Shown: positions 34,529-43,625, counted from the stretch's first letter. The stretch is 56,308 nt of DNA from Cyanobacteria bacterium K_Offshore_surface_m2_239 (GCA_016882305.1 VGQX01000003.1:1-56308), one strand, 5' to 3'. The notes: generated by a model from the letters alone, not told the origin. Numbers and translations: made by a program.

Positions 34529-36343
34529 TCACTGGCTGTGGGGTGGGGCGATCCGGAAGGGCGGCGGCACGTAATCGGCAGGCAGGTACTCGCTCGGAAT
34601 CGTGCTGGCGTTGCCGTCTCTCAGGGCAGTATAATCTGGGGACAAAATCTCGATGCCATTGTCATTGCACTTGTCTTGAATATTTTGGTGTAGTTCTGAG
34701 TAGATAAATACCATAAGGTTTGGCTTGCTGGTGAACGCGTTCAACTGGTAACTGATGGCATGATCTCCCAGTTTGGTCTGCAGTACAAAAGGCTCTGGCT
34801 CTGGCAGGATGTGGCGCGTGGCGAGAGCCGCTTCGATCAGAGTCGCGTAGACCTGGCGCCAGGGCACGTCATACCCCAGGGTGATCGATGTCTGGAGAAT
34901 GAGGCTGCGGCTCATCTCGCGCGATGAGATATTAAAGTTAATCACTTCACTGGTTAAAAGTTTTGAGTTGGGTATGGTAACAACCTGATTGGCCGGCGTC
35001 ATCACCCGAATTGCCAGAAAATTCTTTTCCACAATGTCGCCGATCACATCGCCCACACGGATGTGATCGCCAAGCCGGAAAGGACGTGTATAGCTCAGAA
35101 TGACTCCACCAACCATATTGTTGATCACCGAAGTGGAGCCGAGGGACAAAAGGAGGCTCAGAAATACCGTGATTCCCTGAAATGCAGGTGAATCAAAGCC
35201 CGGCAGGAAGGGGAACCCCAGGATGGCCGCCAGTGCGATCACCAACACCACAAGTAGATTATACGTGGGCTTGGCCCAGTCGGCATAGAAGCCAGGAATC
35301 ATCAGGTTGCCCTGTTCAATGGCAACAAAAAGAGGTTTGATGATACGCAGTAAATAATAGGCGACGACGATGATGATTCCCAGCACAAAAATGTTCGGGA
35401 GATAATTTCCAAAGGCGGCCAGCACCAGCTCTGCTGCTCCGAAGAAATAATCTGCGATGCTCTCGCCGAAGGCTCGCGTCCAGGGGAAGAGGCGCAGAAT
35501 GAAGGAGGACCAGGCGAAGAGAATGACCAACAACGCCACAAGGCGTAGGATTTTCAGCCCCTGCAGCCCGAACGAGCTGATGGCAGAGGGAGAAACGATT
35601 TCGGCACTGCGAAACCGGATGCCAGGCAAGTGCGTTGTTATGAACCGGCCGATGATTGGAAAGATGCGGCCCGACCCATGGATGATCAGGGCGCTTGCCA
35701 TCAGGGCAGCGACGCTCGCGACGGCCGCATAGAAGCCACTTCGCAACAATTGTCTGGGCTCGCGATCTTGGCGATAGCGAGACAGAGCCGTCTTGATCGT
35801 CTCCAAGGCCTGCTCGGCAACCTGCCGCTTCGGCAAACGCCTGGCCTGCGCGTCGCGTTCGTTGATTGTGAGCAGCACATCCGAGCCACTGCTCAGGTAC
35901 AGAGAGTTGTCATCCGTATTTTCGCGGATCGCCAGATCCGCCAGGTCCTTCGATTGGTCTGTGGCGAGTCTTTTCAGCCGCTGCGTGATGGTCTGAGCAC
36001 GTTCTTCGGCAGTAAAGCCAGCGATACCACGCCGAATGGAGAAAATCGTCTGGCCATCCAGGACAACTGGAACGCCATCGATCTGCTTCCCTGCTCGGGC
36101 TTCGAGCTTTCCTGCTTCAGGCGGGGGCAGGTCCTGGTCCTGCCCGAGCACTGGGGCACCAACGAGCAGCAGAACGACGGCCAGCAGCAGGGTTGCGCGT
36201 CGCCAGCTCCCGCGTCGCCATCGGCCCGGCCATGCAGGCTGGGAAGGCGCCTCCTTCACCGATCCCCAGTCGCTGCCAGGTTGAGCCTGGTCAGCGGGCT
36301 GCTGTGCCACTTGTGCTCGCCTGAGGCTTGAGGGCTCAGGCAT
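34529..36343 (-). CDS. MscS family mechanosensitive ion channel
   Basis: 604 residues. It has a basic N terminus, a hydrophobic signal segment ATLLLAVVLLLVGAPVLG (about 50-67), and a periplasmic domain of about 130 residues with TIFSIRRGIAGFTAEERA. Several membrane helices follow (about 205-400). The pore-lining TM3 region is VFLSLLLSLGSTSVINNMVG with GVILSYTRPFRLGDHIRVGD, the MscS hallmark, then the beta domain with VVTIPNSKLLTSEVINF. It is an inner-membrane channel opening under tension or osmotic downshift. The long N-terminal part places it among the larger cyanobacterial MscS-like proteins. It ends 13 bp from the IS remnant, intact. Confidence 0.93.
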   Translation of the reverse strand: MPEPSSLRRAQVAQQPADQAQPGSDWGSVKEAPSQPAWPGRWRRGSWRRATLLLAVVLLLVGAPVLGQDQDLPPPEAGKLEARAGKQIDGVPVVLDGQTIFSIRRGIAGFTAEERAQTITQRLKRLATDQSKDLADLAIRENTDDNSLYLSSGSDVLLTINERDAQARRLPKRQVAEQALETIKTALSRYRQDREPRQLLRSGFYAAVASVAALMASALIIHGSGRIFPIIGRFITTHLPGIRFRSAEIVSPSAISSFGLQGLKILRLVALLVILFAWSSFILRLFPWTRAFGESIADYFFGAAELVLAAFGNYLPNIFVLGIIIVVAYYLLRIIKPLFVAIEQGNLMIPGFYADWAKPTYNLLVVLVIALAAILGFPFLPGFDSPAFQGITVFLSLLLSLGSTSVINNMVGGVILSYTRPFRLGDHIRVGDVIGDIVEKNFLAIRVMTPANQVVTIPNSKLLTSEVINFNISSREMSRSLILQTSITLGYDVPWRQVYATLIEAALATRHILPEPEPFVLQTKLGDHAISYQLNAFTSKPNLMVFIYSELHQNIQDKCNDNGIEILSPDYTALRDGNASTIPSEYLPADYVPPPFRIAPPHSQ

Positions 36344-36797
36344 TCCTGATCAAGATCACAGGCTGCAGGTTCAGCATCAGCGTCGGCGAGGTTCAGGCCT
36401 GATGGGATGAGATTTTAGCCGGCACGAAACGCCAGGCCAGCCAGACGGAATCAACGATGACCAATCACAGTGGCTATGCGGCCCATCAGTTGCCTGAAGG
36501 ACACATCCGCTGGCACGTCTCCGCCTGCGCGCGCTTGGCGTGCCGGCTCGGGTGACAGCGGACGCGACATCGGCGGGCGCCGCCACTGGCAGATTCCAGG
36601 TCCCGCATTACAGCATTCCGGTGGAATGAAGCTGGCTTCTGTCACGGTCTGGCCGCCCTGGCTATCGGACTTGGAGTGCAGAACATCCTGCGACCCGAAC
36701 GTCGCTTTGACCGCGGGGCCTTCCTGACGCATCGGGCCTTTCGCGGCGCCCTGGCTGGTGCGGGGCCGTTACCATGCGACCACTTTGGAGATCCGCA
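36344..36797. other. Gap without a supported gene
   Basis: Short frames on both strands (for example 36451-36732 minus) have no recognisable pattern. The interval should hold the divergent promoters of the mscS gene and the outer-membrane protein gene. I see nothing more specific. Confidence 0.4.
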
Positions 36798-38026
36798 GTG
36801 AACAGCGTGCGGCGTCGGGTGCCTGACCCAAGGACAGTGAGCCCCTCACCGCCCATGGCCGCCGGACTGGCCCTGAGTGGCGTCCTCTTCCTGGTCGCTG
36901 GGGCCAGTTGCGCCTTCGCCGCGGAACCGCCACCGACGGCAGGTGACCGATCGTTGTTGACCCGCGAACTTCAGCTCGACCCGGCCGAACGCTCCCGTTT
37001 CCAGCGCGTTGCCGAGGATGGCGACAATCTCGCCGCCGCCCCCGCGAATGGTGCGGCATCCACACCGGCCGTCTCCCCCTGGGCCGGCACCCTGGAGCTC
37101 TACGGCTTCCTGCCACTGAAGGTCATCAACCGCACCACGATCCAAGGCTTCACCGCCGAGACCAACCTCAGCCTCGGCCAGCTGCTGGATGCGCTGACCA
37201 GCACGTTTTCGGTGCGGGGCAGTGTGGAGCACGGCCGCCTCGGTCTGCTCACCGACCTCAGCGACGTGAACCTGCGGAACCAGGTCGCCAGCGAACGCAG
37301 TCGTGATCGCTTCCGCATCGGTGACGGCCGGCTGCGCGCCGGCCTGGACGCCTATCGCACACTCACCAGCGAGGAGGGCAGGGATGCTCGCCGCGCCCGG
37401 CTGCGCGGCCGGGCGGCCGAGCGACTGGCGACTCTTGGCAAGGTGGAGCTCCAGCGCGGTGAACTCGCCGCAAGCGCGGTGAACTCGCCGCACGGCTGGC
37501 TGCCCGTGAACGGGGATCCGGCACCGTCACCAAGAGCTTCCGCACGGAGCTGGACACGGAGCAGGGCATCTACGACGTGGCCCTGCGGTACCGCCTCGGC
37601 GCCCGTGAGAGCGCTGTCGCCGATCCGGGCACGGTGACCGTGATCCCCTATGCCGGCATCCGCCTCCTGGATGTGGGCCTCAACATCGACTCGCTGCTCA
37701 GCGGCAGTCGCGGCCGGCAGATCGCCCGATCGTCAGCGTTCGGATCGCCGGTGGTGCAGCCGTTGCTTGGCACCCAGGCCCAGGTGTTCGTGGCGCCGCG
37801 GTTGCGCCTGTTCGCCCGCGGCGATGCCGCCGGCTTCGGCATCAGCGGCGCCGACAGCTTCTCCGCCAACGCCCAGGTGGGCCTGGGCTACGCGGTGGGC
37901 AACTCCACCCAGATCGACCTCTCCTGGCGCTATCTGCCCATGGCGGCCGACAACGGCAGGCAACAGCCCAACGCCTACGTGGTGGACCAGAACGGCATCG
38001 AGCTGGGCCTGAAGGTCTTCTTCTGA
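36798..38026 (+). pseudogene. Outer-membrane beta-barrel protein, frameshifted by a 20-bp duplication
   Basis: A GTG at 36798 with GGAG seven bases upstream starts a protein with a signal peptide (MAAGLALSGVLFLVAGASC, cleavage near AFAAEPP) and a beta-rich start LELYGFLPLKVINRTTIQGF. The frame is lost after an exact 20-bp tandem duplication at 37453-37492 and stops at 37637. Deleting one copy gives one continuous frame through LAARERGSGTVTKSF and YDVALRYRLGARES to a C terminus with alternating strands ending ELGLKVFF, the terminal Phe expected of an outer-membrane barrel; the repaired product would have 402 residues. It resembles porin-like outer-membrane proteins. It could be a recent null allele, a phase-variable state or an assembly error. 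Confidence 0.88.
37453..37492. repeat. Exact 20-bp direct duplication
   Basis: AGCGCGGTGAACTCGCCGCA occurs twice with no spacer, at 37453-37472 and 37473-37492. Since 20 is not a multiple of three, it shifts the frame of the outer-membrane protein gene. Confidence 0.97.
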
Positions 38027-38149
38027 AGCACCGGCGGCAGTGCCCTGTGCGGTCGGTCTTCAGCGGCGGCCGACCGCTGCCGCTTTGATCCTTCAGAAGC
38101 TCCAACTGGCACCCTGCCGGCCAAACAGCGACAAATGAGCGATCGCGAC

Positions 38150-39172
38150 TTAGCCGCCGGTGGGGAACAGCGCTTGGATCTGCAGGCGGATGGTGACGGG
38201 GCCAAGCAACTTGTCGCCAAGCTGTTCCGGTCGCACCACGTTCCAGAAACCCTGGAAGGAGGCATTGAAAGGCTGGCTGCCGATGCGGAAGATCCGCCCG
38301 AATCCACCCCCGATCGGTATCGTCCAGCCTCTGCCCGTGCTGGTCGTCCAGTCGGCCGTGATGATCGGGGAGCTGGCGATGTACCAGCCATCGGCAAGGT
38401 TGACGTTGATGAAGGGCTGAATGAGCATGGAACTGACCTGACGTCCGCCCTCTCCCGCAAAGGACCAGATGTTGTTCGCCAGGATTCCAGCGACAAGCGC
38501 CCCTCGTGTATAGACCGCCACACCAGCTGGTCCAGCACTCCAGCGTTGCGTACTCAGTTGCACATCGGTGGCCGAGGGAATCACCAGGGTGGGGCCTACC
38601 CCGAACTGCAAGCGGCTGGAGGTGCGGGGCACCACAAACACCGTTGGGTTGATGTCACCGATGCCGATGGTGTCCGACGCGCCAGCCAGTGGTCGCTGGA
38701 TCACGGGCACGATCGTGCGGCTGATCAGGAAAAAATCGTTGTTCAATCGAAAGGGAACAACAGGCTGCACATTCCAGACATTCAGCGTGCGGTTGGCCTC
38801 AGCGCCTGGATCAACCGCCCGTGGTGCCCACTGGCTGGATGGTGTGGAGTTCCACTGGATCGGAAGGCTGATCAGATTCGCCACAGGGTTCTGGGCTTCC
38901 TTGGCGAGAGCTTCCGTATTGCCCTCCCGCGCTTGCTGTTCCAGGACAGGTTGCGAATCCGGGTTCCTGGCAGGCGGAGGCTCCACATTCTGCCCCACTG
39001 TTGCCCCGGCGGTCTTGTCGGTGTAAACCTCCGCCAGGAGGACAGGACTCCAGTCGAACCCTGCTCCGGTTGGCTTCGGCGTAGCTTTGGCGGATGCGGC
39101 GGTCTGGGGTCCCAGCAATACGCTGGCGGCATAGCTCATGATCAAGCCACGAACGTTGCTTATCGGGGCCAT
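38150..39172 (-). CDS. Outer-membrane transporter-like protein (MetA-pathway / 'neuromedin U' annotated family)
   Basis: 340 residues. The N terminus (MAPISNVRGLIMSYAASVLL, ending near TAASAKA) looks like a signal peptide; an ATG at 39139 is an alternative start. A linker rich in Pro, Ala and Glu (about 55-95) precedes a beta-barrel-like part with NPVANLISLPIQWN, QPVVPFRLNNDFFLISR, GIGDINPTVFVVP and FGVGPTLVIPS, the pattern of the Phenol_MetA_deg-like proteins often labelled neuromedin U in cyanobacterial genomes. The role is probably outer-membrane transport of an unknown compound. It ends 123 bp from the broken barrel gene, on the other strand. Confidence 0.82.
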   Translation of the reverse strand: MAPISNVRGLIMSYAASVLLGPQTAASAKATPKPTGAGFDWSPVLLAEVYTDKTAGATVGQNVEPPPARNPDSQPVLEQQAREGNTEALAKEAQNPVANLISLPIQWNSTPSSQWAPRAVDPGAEANRTLNVWNVQPVVPFRLNNDFFLISRTIVPVIQRPLAGASDTIGIGDINPTVFVVPRTSSRLQFGVGPTLVIPSATDVQLSTQRWSAGPAGVAVYTRGALVAGILANNIWSFAGEGGRQVSSMLIQPFINVNLADGWYIASSPIITADWTTSTGRGWTIPIGGGFGRIFRIGSQPFNASFQGFWNVVRPEQLGDKLLGPVTIRLQIQALFPTGG

Positions 39173-39508
39173 GTGCGCGTCTGCCGAGCTTTTGTATGGT
39201 CACACTGCCATGGCCTGGCGTTGGCCCAGGGGGGACGGTTTGCGTTCACGCTGACTGCCGCCGACGGGTGTCATCCGTTTTTGCCATCGAATCGGCGGGG
39301 CGATTGCACGCTGGCGATGCTGCTTGTGATCACCATTTCTCTGTTTGCCGGTTCAGGCGAGACTGTTGGATCGTGATCATCACAATGGCAAGGCTGGCGT
39401 GCACATCGTTATGCCCTGCGATCATGTGGTCTGCATTCTGGCCTATTAAAGTCATTGTCGCCAAAGGTCACAAGCGCCAGGTTGCTGGTCCGAATCACTC
39501 CTGCCCCC
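39173..39508. other. Gap without a supported gene
   Basis: 336 bp, partly AT-rich around 39400-39490. It should contain the promoter of the outer-membrane transporter gene. A T-loop-like TCCGAAT at 39499 has no matching tRNA arms. Nothing else is recognised. Confidence 0.4.
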
Positions 39509-40039
39509 TCAATTCTCCTCATCCTCCAACAGCAACTGCGCAAAGGCGGTGTATAAATCCTGATCCTCGTTGGCGGCAATGCGACTCGCCTTGCCGCCAC
39601 TCCGACGGATGCCTGCGGGCGAACCGTTGGCGGCCGTCTTCCGTGATGGCGTTCCGGGGGACGGGGCGAGCGCCTGGCCCGCCGCTGACGTTGGTGACGG
39701 CGCAGAGCCGGCGGCGGCAGGTCCGCGAGCGCCTTCGAGCTCCCGCAGGCGGTCGAGCAGATGGGGAGGCACGCTGCCGTCGGCGCTGGCGGTGATCAGC
39801 GCGCGGAAGAGTTTGGCCGGATCCTGCTCCCGCTCCAGGGCATGGCGCTGAGCCTCCGGCTTGGTCAGGCGCGCTCCCCCCGTTCGCGCCGCGTCCCCAC
39901 CCGGCCGACGACCATCCGCCCGGGGAGCCGCCGGTGTCGCGGCGGTCGCGGGCGTCTCGGGGACGGGGAGGGGCAATTTCTTCGGCAAGGTGCGCCCCAG
40001 GGATTCCAGCCGTTCCTTGCTGCGGGCGTCAAACGTCAT
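39509..40039 (-). CDS. Conserved-looking cyanobacterial hypothetical protein
   Basis: 176 residues. A basic, helix-like start MTFDARSKERLESLGRTLP leads to a Pro/Ala-rich low-complexity stretch. A predicted helical segment follows around residues 66-105 (ALEREQDPAKLFRALI and VPPHLLDRLRELE), then a second low-complexity linker, and an acidic C-terminal helix DLYTAFAQLLLEDEEN. There is no signal peptide or membrane segment. The ordered pieces separated by linkers and the sharp start codon argue for a real gene. I do not recognise a named family or function. Confidence 0.65.
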   Translation of the reverse strand: MTFDARSKERLESLGRTLPKKLPLPVPETPATAATPAAPRADGRRPGGDAARTGGARLTKPEAQRHALEREQDPAKLFRALITASADGSVPPHLLDRLRELEGARGPAAAGSAPSPTSAAGQALAPSPGTPSRKTAANGSPAGIRRSGGKASRIAANEDQDLYTAFAQLLLEDEEN

Positions 40040-40071
40040 GGCGGGCGGCGGTGAGGGAGCGACGGCGGTGG

Positions 40072-40560
40072 TCAGGGACAGTCGAGGGTGTCGCGGGTGA
40101 GGCGTCCGCTCTGGGGATGGCGGCCAGTGGCCGCGGCGCAGAGCGTCTTGCGCGCATCAGCCCGCAGATCCACGTTGCTGAAATCCGCACCGTCGATCCG
40201 CACATCCTCGAAGCGCGTGTTGAACGCAAAGGCATCTTCCAACCAGGCGCCGCGCAGGTCGGTGCCTTTCAACACCGCGTTGTCCAACGTGGCTTCCCGC
40301 AGGTCGGCGCCGCTCAGATTGGCATCCTGCAGCTTGGCGCCAAACAGGCTGGCCAGGCGCAGATCCGCTCCTGAGAAATCCGCCTCCCGCAGGTTGGTGA
40401 GGTTGAACGTGGCACCGCGCAGATCCACCGCATGGAAATCAGCGCCGATCAACACCTGCTTCGCATAGTCCATCGCCGCCAGCGCCGGCCGCGCTCCCAG
40501 CGTCAACATCGGCAGGGTCAACACCGCCAGCAACAGCAACACGCTCAGCCCGCTGCGCAT
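40072..40560 (-). CDS. Secreted or lumenal pentapeptide-repeat protein
   Basis: 162 residues from the ATG at 40560, which has GGAG just upstream; starts at 40617 or 40629 would lengthen the basic n-region. A signal peptide (LSVLLLLAVLTLPMLTLG, cleavage near ARPALAAMD) targets it to the periplasm or thylakoid lumen. About 15 pentapeptide units of the A(D/N)Lxx type follow: GADFHAVDLRGATFNL, READFSGADLRLASL, ANLSGADLREATL and so on, forming a right-handed beta-helix. Two Cys near the C terminus (KTLC and DTLDC) could form a disulfide, as in lumenal pentapeptide proteins of cyanobacteria and plants. Function is unknown. Confidence 0.88.
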   Translation of the reverse strand: MRSGLSVLLLLAVLTLPMLTLGARPALAAMDYAKQVLIGADFHAVDLRGATFNLTNLREADFSGADLRLASLFGAKLQDANLSGADLREATLDNAVLKGTDLRGAWLEDAFAFNTRFEDVRIDGADFSNVDLRADARKTLCAAATGRHPQSGRLTRDTLDCP

Positions 40561-40735
40561 CGGCTCCAGGCGGCAGCGTCGCGGAGTCCGGCGCGACTGG
40601 CAAAGGGGGTGGCTCATGGCTTGGCACAACAGAGGGGAGAAGCGAAACCCGCTCCACCCCTTTCTAGCCGGAGGTGATCTGGAGATGACATCCTGTCGCC
40701 CCCGCTCCCAGCGGTGAACGTCGAATCAGAGGGGA

Positions 40736-40924
40736 ATGTCCAGACCGAAACGCGAACGTCTCGAAACCATCGCGAACATCCCGAACCCCGATGCCAAGGT
40801 CCTTGACCCCGATGCGAACCTCAAGGGTGCCTTTGGGGAAAAGTCACCGCCAACGCCTGAGGTTCCATCGACATTCACTCGTCAGGCGTTCTGGGCTTGG
40901 CAATCTGAACGCCAAAAGGTGTGA
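40736..40924 (+). CDS. Small hypothetical protein, doubtful
   Basis: 62 residues. The ATG at 40736 is preceded by AGAGGGGA, a good ribosome site, which is the main support. The product is polar, with NPDAKVLDPDANL near the middle and FWAWQSERQKV at the end. No family is recognised. It ends 3 bp from the opposing frp stop. Confidence 0.3.
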   Translation: MSRPKRERLETIANIPNPDAKVLDPDANLKGAFGEKSPPTPEVPSTFTRQAFWAWQSERQKV

Positions 40925-40927
40925 ACC

Positions 40928-41257
40928 TCAAAACAGAGACATCGCCCGAATCTTGGCCAGCTTGTCTGGCTCCAACCCTTCCAGCTCCTCCACTGCCAAG
41001 AGACCATCTTTAACGAAGCTGGCAAACACAAACAAAATTCCTTCCAGCCGGAAATCAAAACGCCCTTCCATGTCGTGGCGCTGGGTGCTGAGGAAATCGT
41101 GGAGCTGCCAGAGGGCCTCCACCGATCCCAACCCGGACGCATGGCCCTTCACCTTGCTGATCAACGCGCTCACGGCACGACCCTGGGCCCGTTGAAAGGC
41201 GTCCTGTGCAACCGCCTGTTCCTGGGGTGTCCAGACGATCACAGTGGATTGGGCCAT
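40928..41257 (-). CDS. frp: Fluorescence recovery protein FRP
   Basis: 109 residues from the ATG at 41257; longer frames run into the crtW gene. It accelerates the return of photoactivated OCP to its orange form and helps detach it from the phycobilisome. The active patch is conserved: ALWQLHDFLSTQRHDMEG carries the Trp, His, Asp and Arg equivalent to W50, H53, D54 and R60 of Synechocystis FRP, followed by GILFVFASFVKDGLLAVEEL, which forms the alpha-helical dimer. It lies 56 bp downstream of crtW on the same strand; that gap has an inverted repeat that could allow separate control. Confidence 0.93.
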   Translation of the reverse strand: MAQSTVIVWTPQEQAVAQDAFQRAQGRAVSALISKVKGHASGLGSVEALWQLHDFLSTQRHDMEGRFDFRLEGILFVFASFVKDGLLAVEELEGLEPDKLAKIRAMSLF

Positions 41258-41285
41258 GGTCTGCACGGGGAGAGCGTCAACGGTT

Positions 41286-41302
41286 GATAACCGCACGTTA
41301 TC
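41286..41302. promoter_or_regulatory. Inverted repeat upstream of frp
   Basis: GATAAC-CGCAC-GTTATC is a perfect 6-bp inverted repeat with a 5-bp spacer, 29-45 bp before the frp start in the crtW-frp gap. It is too short and loop-poor for a terminator and has no T run, so a regulator binding site or part of an frp promoter is more likely. Confidence 0.45.
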
Positions 41303-41313
41303 GCCCCCATAAG

Positions 41314-42039
41314 TCAAGCGCGAACAGGGGCCGGGCGCCGGGCGGCCGGCAGCTGATGCCAGGCCAGGTGGGGATAGGCGTGGTGCTCCCAGTGGTAGCC
41401 GAAGTGGTAGCAGCTCAGCAGCGACAGCCAGCAGGGCCACGCCAGGCTGCGGGGTTCATGGCACAGGGCACCCCCCGGGCCACGATGGGGGAGGTAGGTG
41501 CCCACCACAAACAGCTGCAGGGAGCTCAGCAGGGTGGGCAGGGCTCCATAGGCCAAAACGTTCAGCACCGGGCTGGCTGACACTCGGGAGCCCAGGGCGG
41601 CCAACACCAACCAGCTCAGCACCAAAGCCGTCAGTTGCCCGGGCGAGAGATAGGCCGCCATGAAACGGCCATACCAAGGCCATAGCGCCGGCTGCCCGTC
41701 CGGATGGTGGTCGGGATCGCGGCTGGTGCCGGCGTGGCGGTGGTGCAGGTGGTGATTGCGGCGGCAGCGTCCATAGGGGAGGGCCGCGTAGAGCACCAGC
41801 GCCAGTTGGCCGATGCGGCGGTTGGCCTGCGGCCGATCGGGCCAGAGGGTGCTGTGCATGGCGTCGTGGGCCACGATGAACAGACCCGTCTGCAGCAGCG
41901 TCCGCAGCACAACGGCGCCACCCACCAAGGCGAGGGGAAGCTGGTCGAGGGTGGTGGGGAGCAGGAGGGCCCAGCTCCCCAGCCAGCCCAGGACGAGTCC
42001 GGCGGCCAGCCCAAGGCCCCGCCGGGTGGAGGACGTCAA
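41314..42039 (-). CDS. crtW: Beta-carotene ketolase CrtW
   Basis: 241 residues; membrane di-iron ketolase that makes echinenone and canthaxanthin from beta-carotene. The fatty-acid-hydroxylase-type His boxes are all present: HDAMHSTLW (near 58), NHHLHHRHAGTSRDPDHH (near 95) and YHWEHHAYPHLAWHQLP (near 216), between four hydrophobic segments. The ATGA overlap with the ocp stop couples the enzyme to the protein that needs its product. The C terminus is a short basic Pro-rich tail. Confidence 0.93.
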   Translation of the reverse strand: MTSSTRRGLGLAAGLVLGWLGSWALLLPTTLDQLPLALVGGAVVLRTLLQTGLFIVAHDAMHSTLWPDRPQANRRIGQLALVLYAALPYGRCRRNHHLHHRHAGTSRDPDHHPDGQPALWPWYGRFMAAYLSPGQLTALVLSWLVLAALGSRVSASPVLNVLAYGALPTLLSSLQLFVVGTYLPHRGPGGALCHEPRSLAWPCWLSLLSCYHFGYHWEHHAYPHLAWHQLPAARRPAPVRA

Positions 42040-42989
42040 CGGGCGAACTTCAGCAGTTCAGCGGCGGAGGCCAGCAGGTCGATGGCGACGAAGTAGATCT
42101 TGCCCTCGGGATTGAGCAGGAAGCGCCAGGCGACGTTCATGCCCACGCCCGCGCCGAACCAGGGGGTCTGCACCTTGCCGGTGACCTTCACCTGATTGAA
42201 GCCACCCTCAGCGGGCTCGGAATAGCCGCGCTCGGGCAGGAGCTTGAGGTTCTGGCAGTCTTCCTTGAAGAACTTCAGGATCGCTTCGCTGCCCACAATC
42301 GGCTTCTGGAAGGGGGGCTGCAGGGCGCCGTCGGGCAGGAAGAGCTGAATCAGGGCGTCGAAGTCGTTGGCGTTCAGCAGATCCATGTAGGCGTTGATCG
42401 TGGGATTGATCACCCCTTCGATGAACACCTTTTGCCGGCTGGCTTCCGGTGTCGGCGCCGCCACAGGCTCCATCACCCGCTGACCCTCTCCCTTCGCCGG
42501 GTCGAAGCCCATGTCGACGACGAAATTGCGCAGCAGGGTGATCTGCTGTCCCTGGTCCACGCCTTTGAGGGAGGCCAGCACGGCGGAGGCGTTGGCGGAG
42601 AGTTGATAGCCCTTGGGAATCGGGGCCACCAGACCGGCGGCCATCCATTCGCCGAGCTGATACCAGAAGCCGAGCTTGATGTTCACCGACCAGGTGGCGT
42701 AGGTGCGGCCGATGGTGTTGTCCGCGCGATTGGCCAGATCACACATCACCTGGCTCTGCTCGGCGAAACTCATCGCCTTGATCTGATTGAGCACCGGCTC
42801 CGCGAACTGCATGCGGGCGGCGCCCGGAGCGGCGATCGTGATCGTCTGGCCCATCTCCAGATAGGCGAACCAGATCAGCGCCAGCTGATCTTCGGCGCTG
42901 AGGAGGCGGAAACGAGCGGTGATCGCCGGCACCACATCTGCGCTCAGCGTTTCCGGGAAGATCTGGGTGGCTTTGGAGAGGGTGAACAT
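42036..42989 (-). CDS. ocp: Orange carotenoid protein (OCP1 type)
   Basis: 317 residues from the ATG at 42989, the same length as Synechocystis OCP; a TTG at 43004 would add five residues. It is the blue-light sensor and quencher of phycobilisome energy. The N-terminal helical domain has the carotenoid-site Tyr44 in ALIWFAYLEMG and Trp110 in GFWYQLGEW, plus the salt-bridge Arg in SRQKVFIEG. The C-terminal NTF2-like domain has Tyr201 in NAYMDLLNANDF and Trp288 in GMNVAWRFLL; both ketocarotenoid hydrogen-bond donors are therefore present. It is first in ocp-crtW-frp; its promoter should be in 42990-43222. Confidence 0.97.
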   Translation of the reverse strand: MFTLSKATQIFPETLSADVVPAITARFRLLSAEDQLALIWFAYLEMGQTITIAAPGAARMQFAEPVLNQIKAMSFAEQSQVMCDLANRADNTIGRTYATWSVNIKLGFWYQLGEWMAAGLVAPIPKGYQLSANASAVLASLKGVDQGQQITLLRNFVVDMGFDPAKGEGQRVMEPVAAPTPEASRQKVFIEGVINPTINAYMDLLNANDFDALIQLFLPDGALQPPFQKPIVGSEAILKFFKEDCQNLKLLPERGYSEPAEGGFNQVKVTGKVQTPWFGAGVGMNVAWRFLLNPEGKIYFVAIDLLASAAELLKFAR

Positions 42990-43222
42990 ACGCTCGGGTC
43001 TCAATTGTGAAGATTTCCTTCAGACCTTACTCGGTTTTGTTGCGGCTGACCAGATCCGTGATCCTGCGGTTTGCGCATCAATGGTTCGGAATTCCGCCCT
43101 GGAGGGCCTCGCTGGCCCTTGGGCTTGGCGGGTGCCTCTGTCGGGAGAGCCCCGGGCAGGTCCCCTTGTCGACAGGCGGGAATCCTTGATCCATCCATTC
43201 TCCGCCCTCGGGCCTTCCCCCC

Positions 43223-43585
43223 ATGCCCCCCGCTCCCGCCCACCTGCAGGGTCGCTGGGCGGAGCAGCGCGCCCTTCGCCTGCTGCGGGAGCGGGGCTGG
43301 GCCTTGGTTTCCCGCAACTGGCGCTGTCGCTGGGGGGAGCTGGATCTCGTGCTCCACAAGCCTGGCCGGCTGCTGCTCGTGGAGGTGAAGGCCCGGGGGC
43401 CTGGCCATCGGGATGGGGATGGCGCCGCCGCCCTCCGCCACGACAAGCGCCAACGGCTGGAGCGCGCCTGGGCCTGCTGGCAGGCCGCCCATCCCCACCT
43501 CGCCACGCACCCCGTCGAGTTGGTGGCCGCCCTGGTGCCCCTGCCCCCGCGGCGGACGCCGGTGCGCTGGGTGCGGCTGTTCTGA
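43223..43585 (+). CDS. YraN family (UPF0102) endonuclease-like protein
   Basis: 120 residues, the usual size. The nuclease-fold signature is present: GRWAEQRALRLLRERGW, then RWGELDLVLHKPGRLLLVEV with the following Lys, giving the E, D and ExK residues of the restriction-endonuclease-like core. The conserved later segment DKRQRLERAWACWQA is also present. It is a cytoplasmic protein of unsettled role, linked to recombination or DNA repair in some bacteria. It diverges from ocp, with about 233 bp between starts, and meets the next gene tail to tail. Confidence 0.9.
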   Translation: MPPAPAHLQGRWAEQRALRLLRERGWALVSRNWRCRWGELDLVLHKPGRLLLVEVKARGPGHRDGDGAAALRHDKRQRLERAWACWQAAHPHLATHPVELVAALVPLPPRRTPVRWVRLF

Positions 43586-43625
43586 GGCCGAGCTGGCCTC
43601 CGCCCTCCACGGCAGCCGCCGCGGC

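Noticed and set aside
39470-39515. tRNA T-arm-like sequence (GGTCCGAATCACTCC)
   Set aside because: The stem halves do not pair and no acceptor, D or anticodon arms could be found on either strand.
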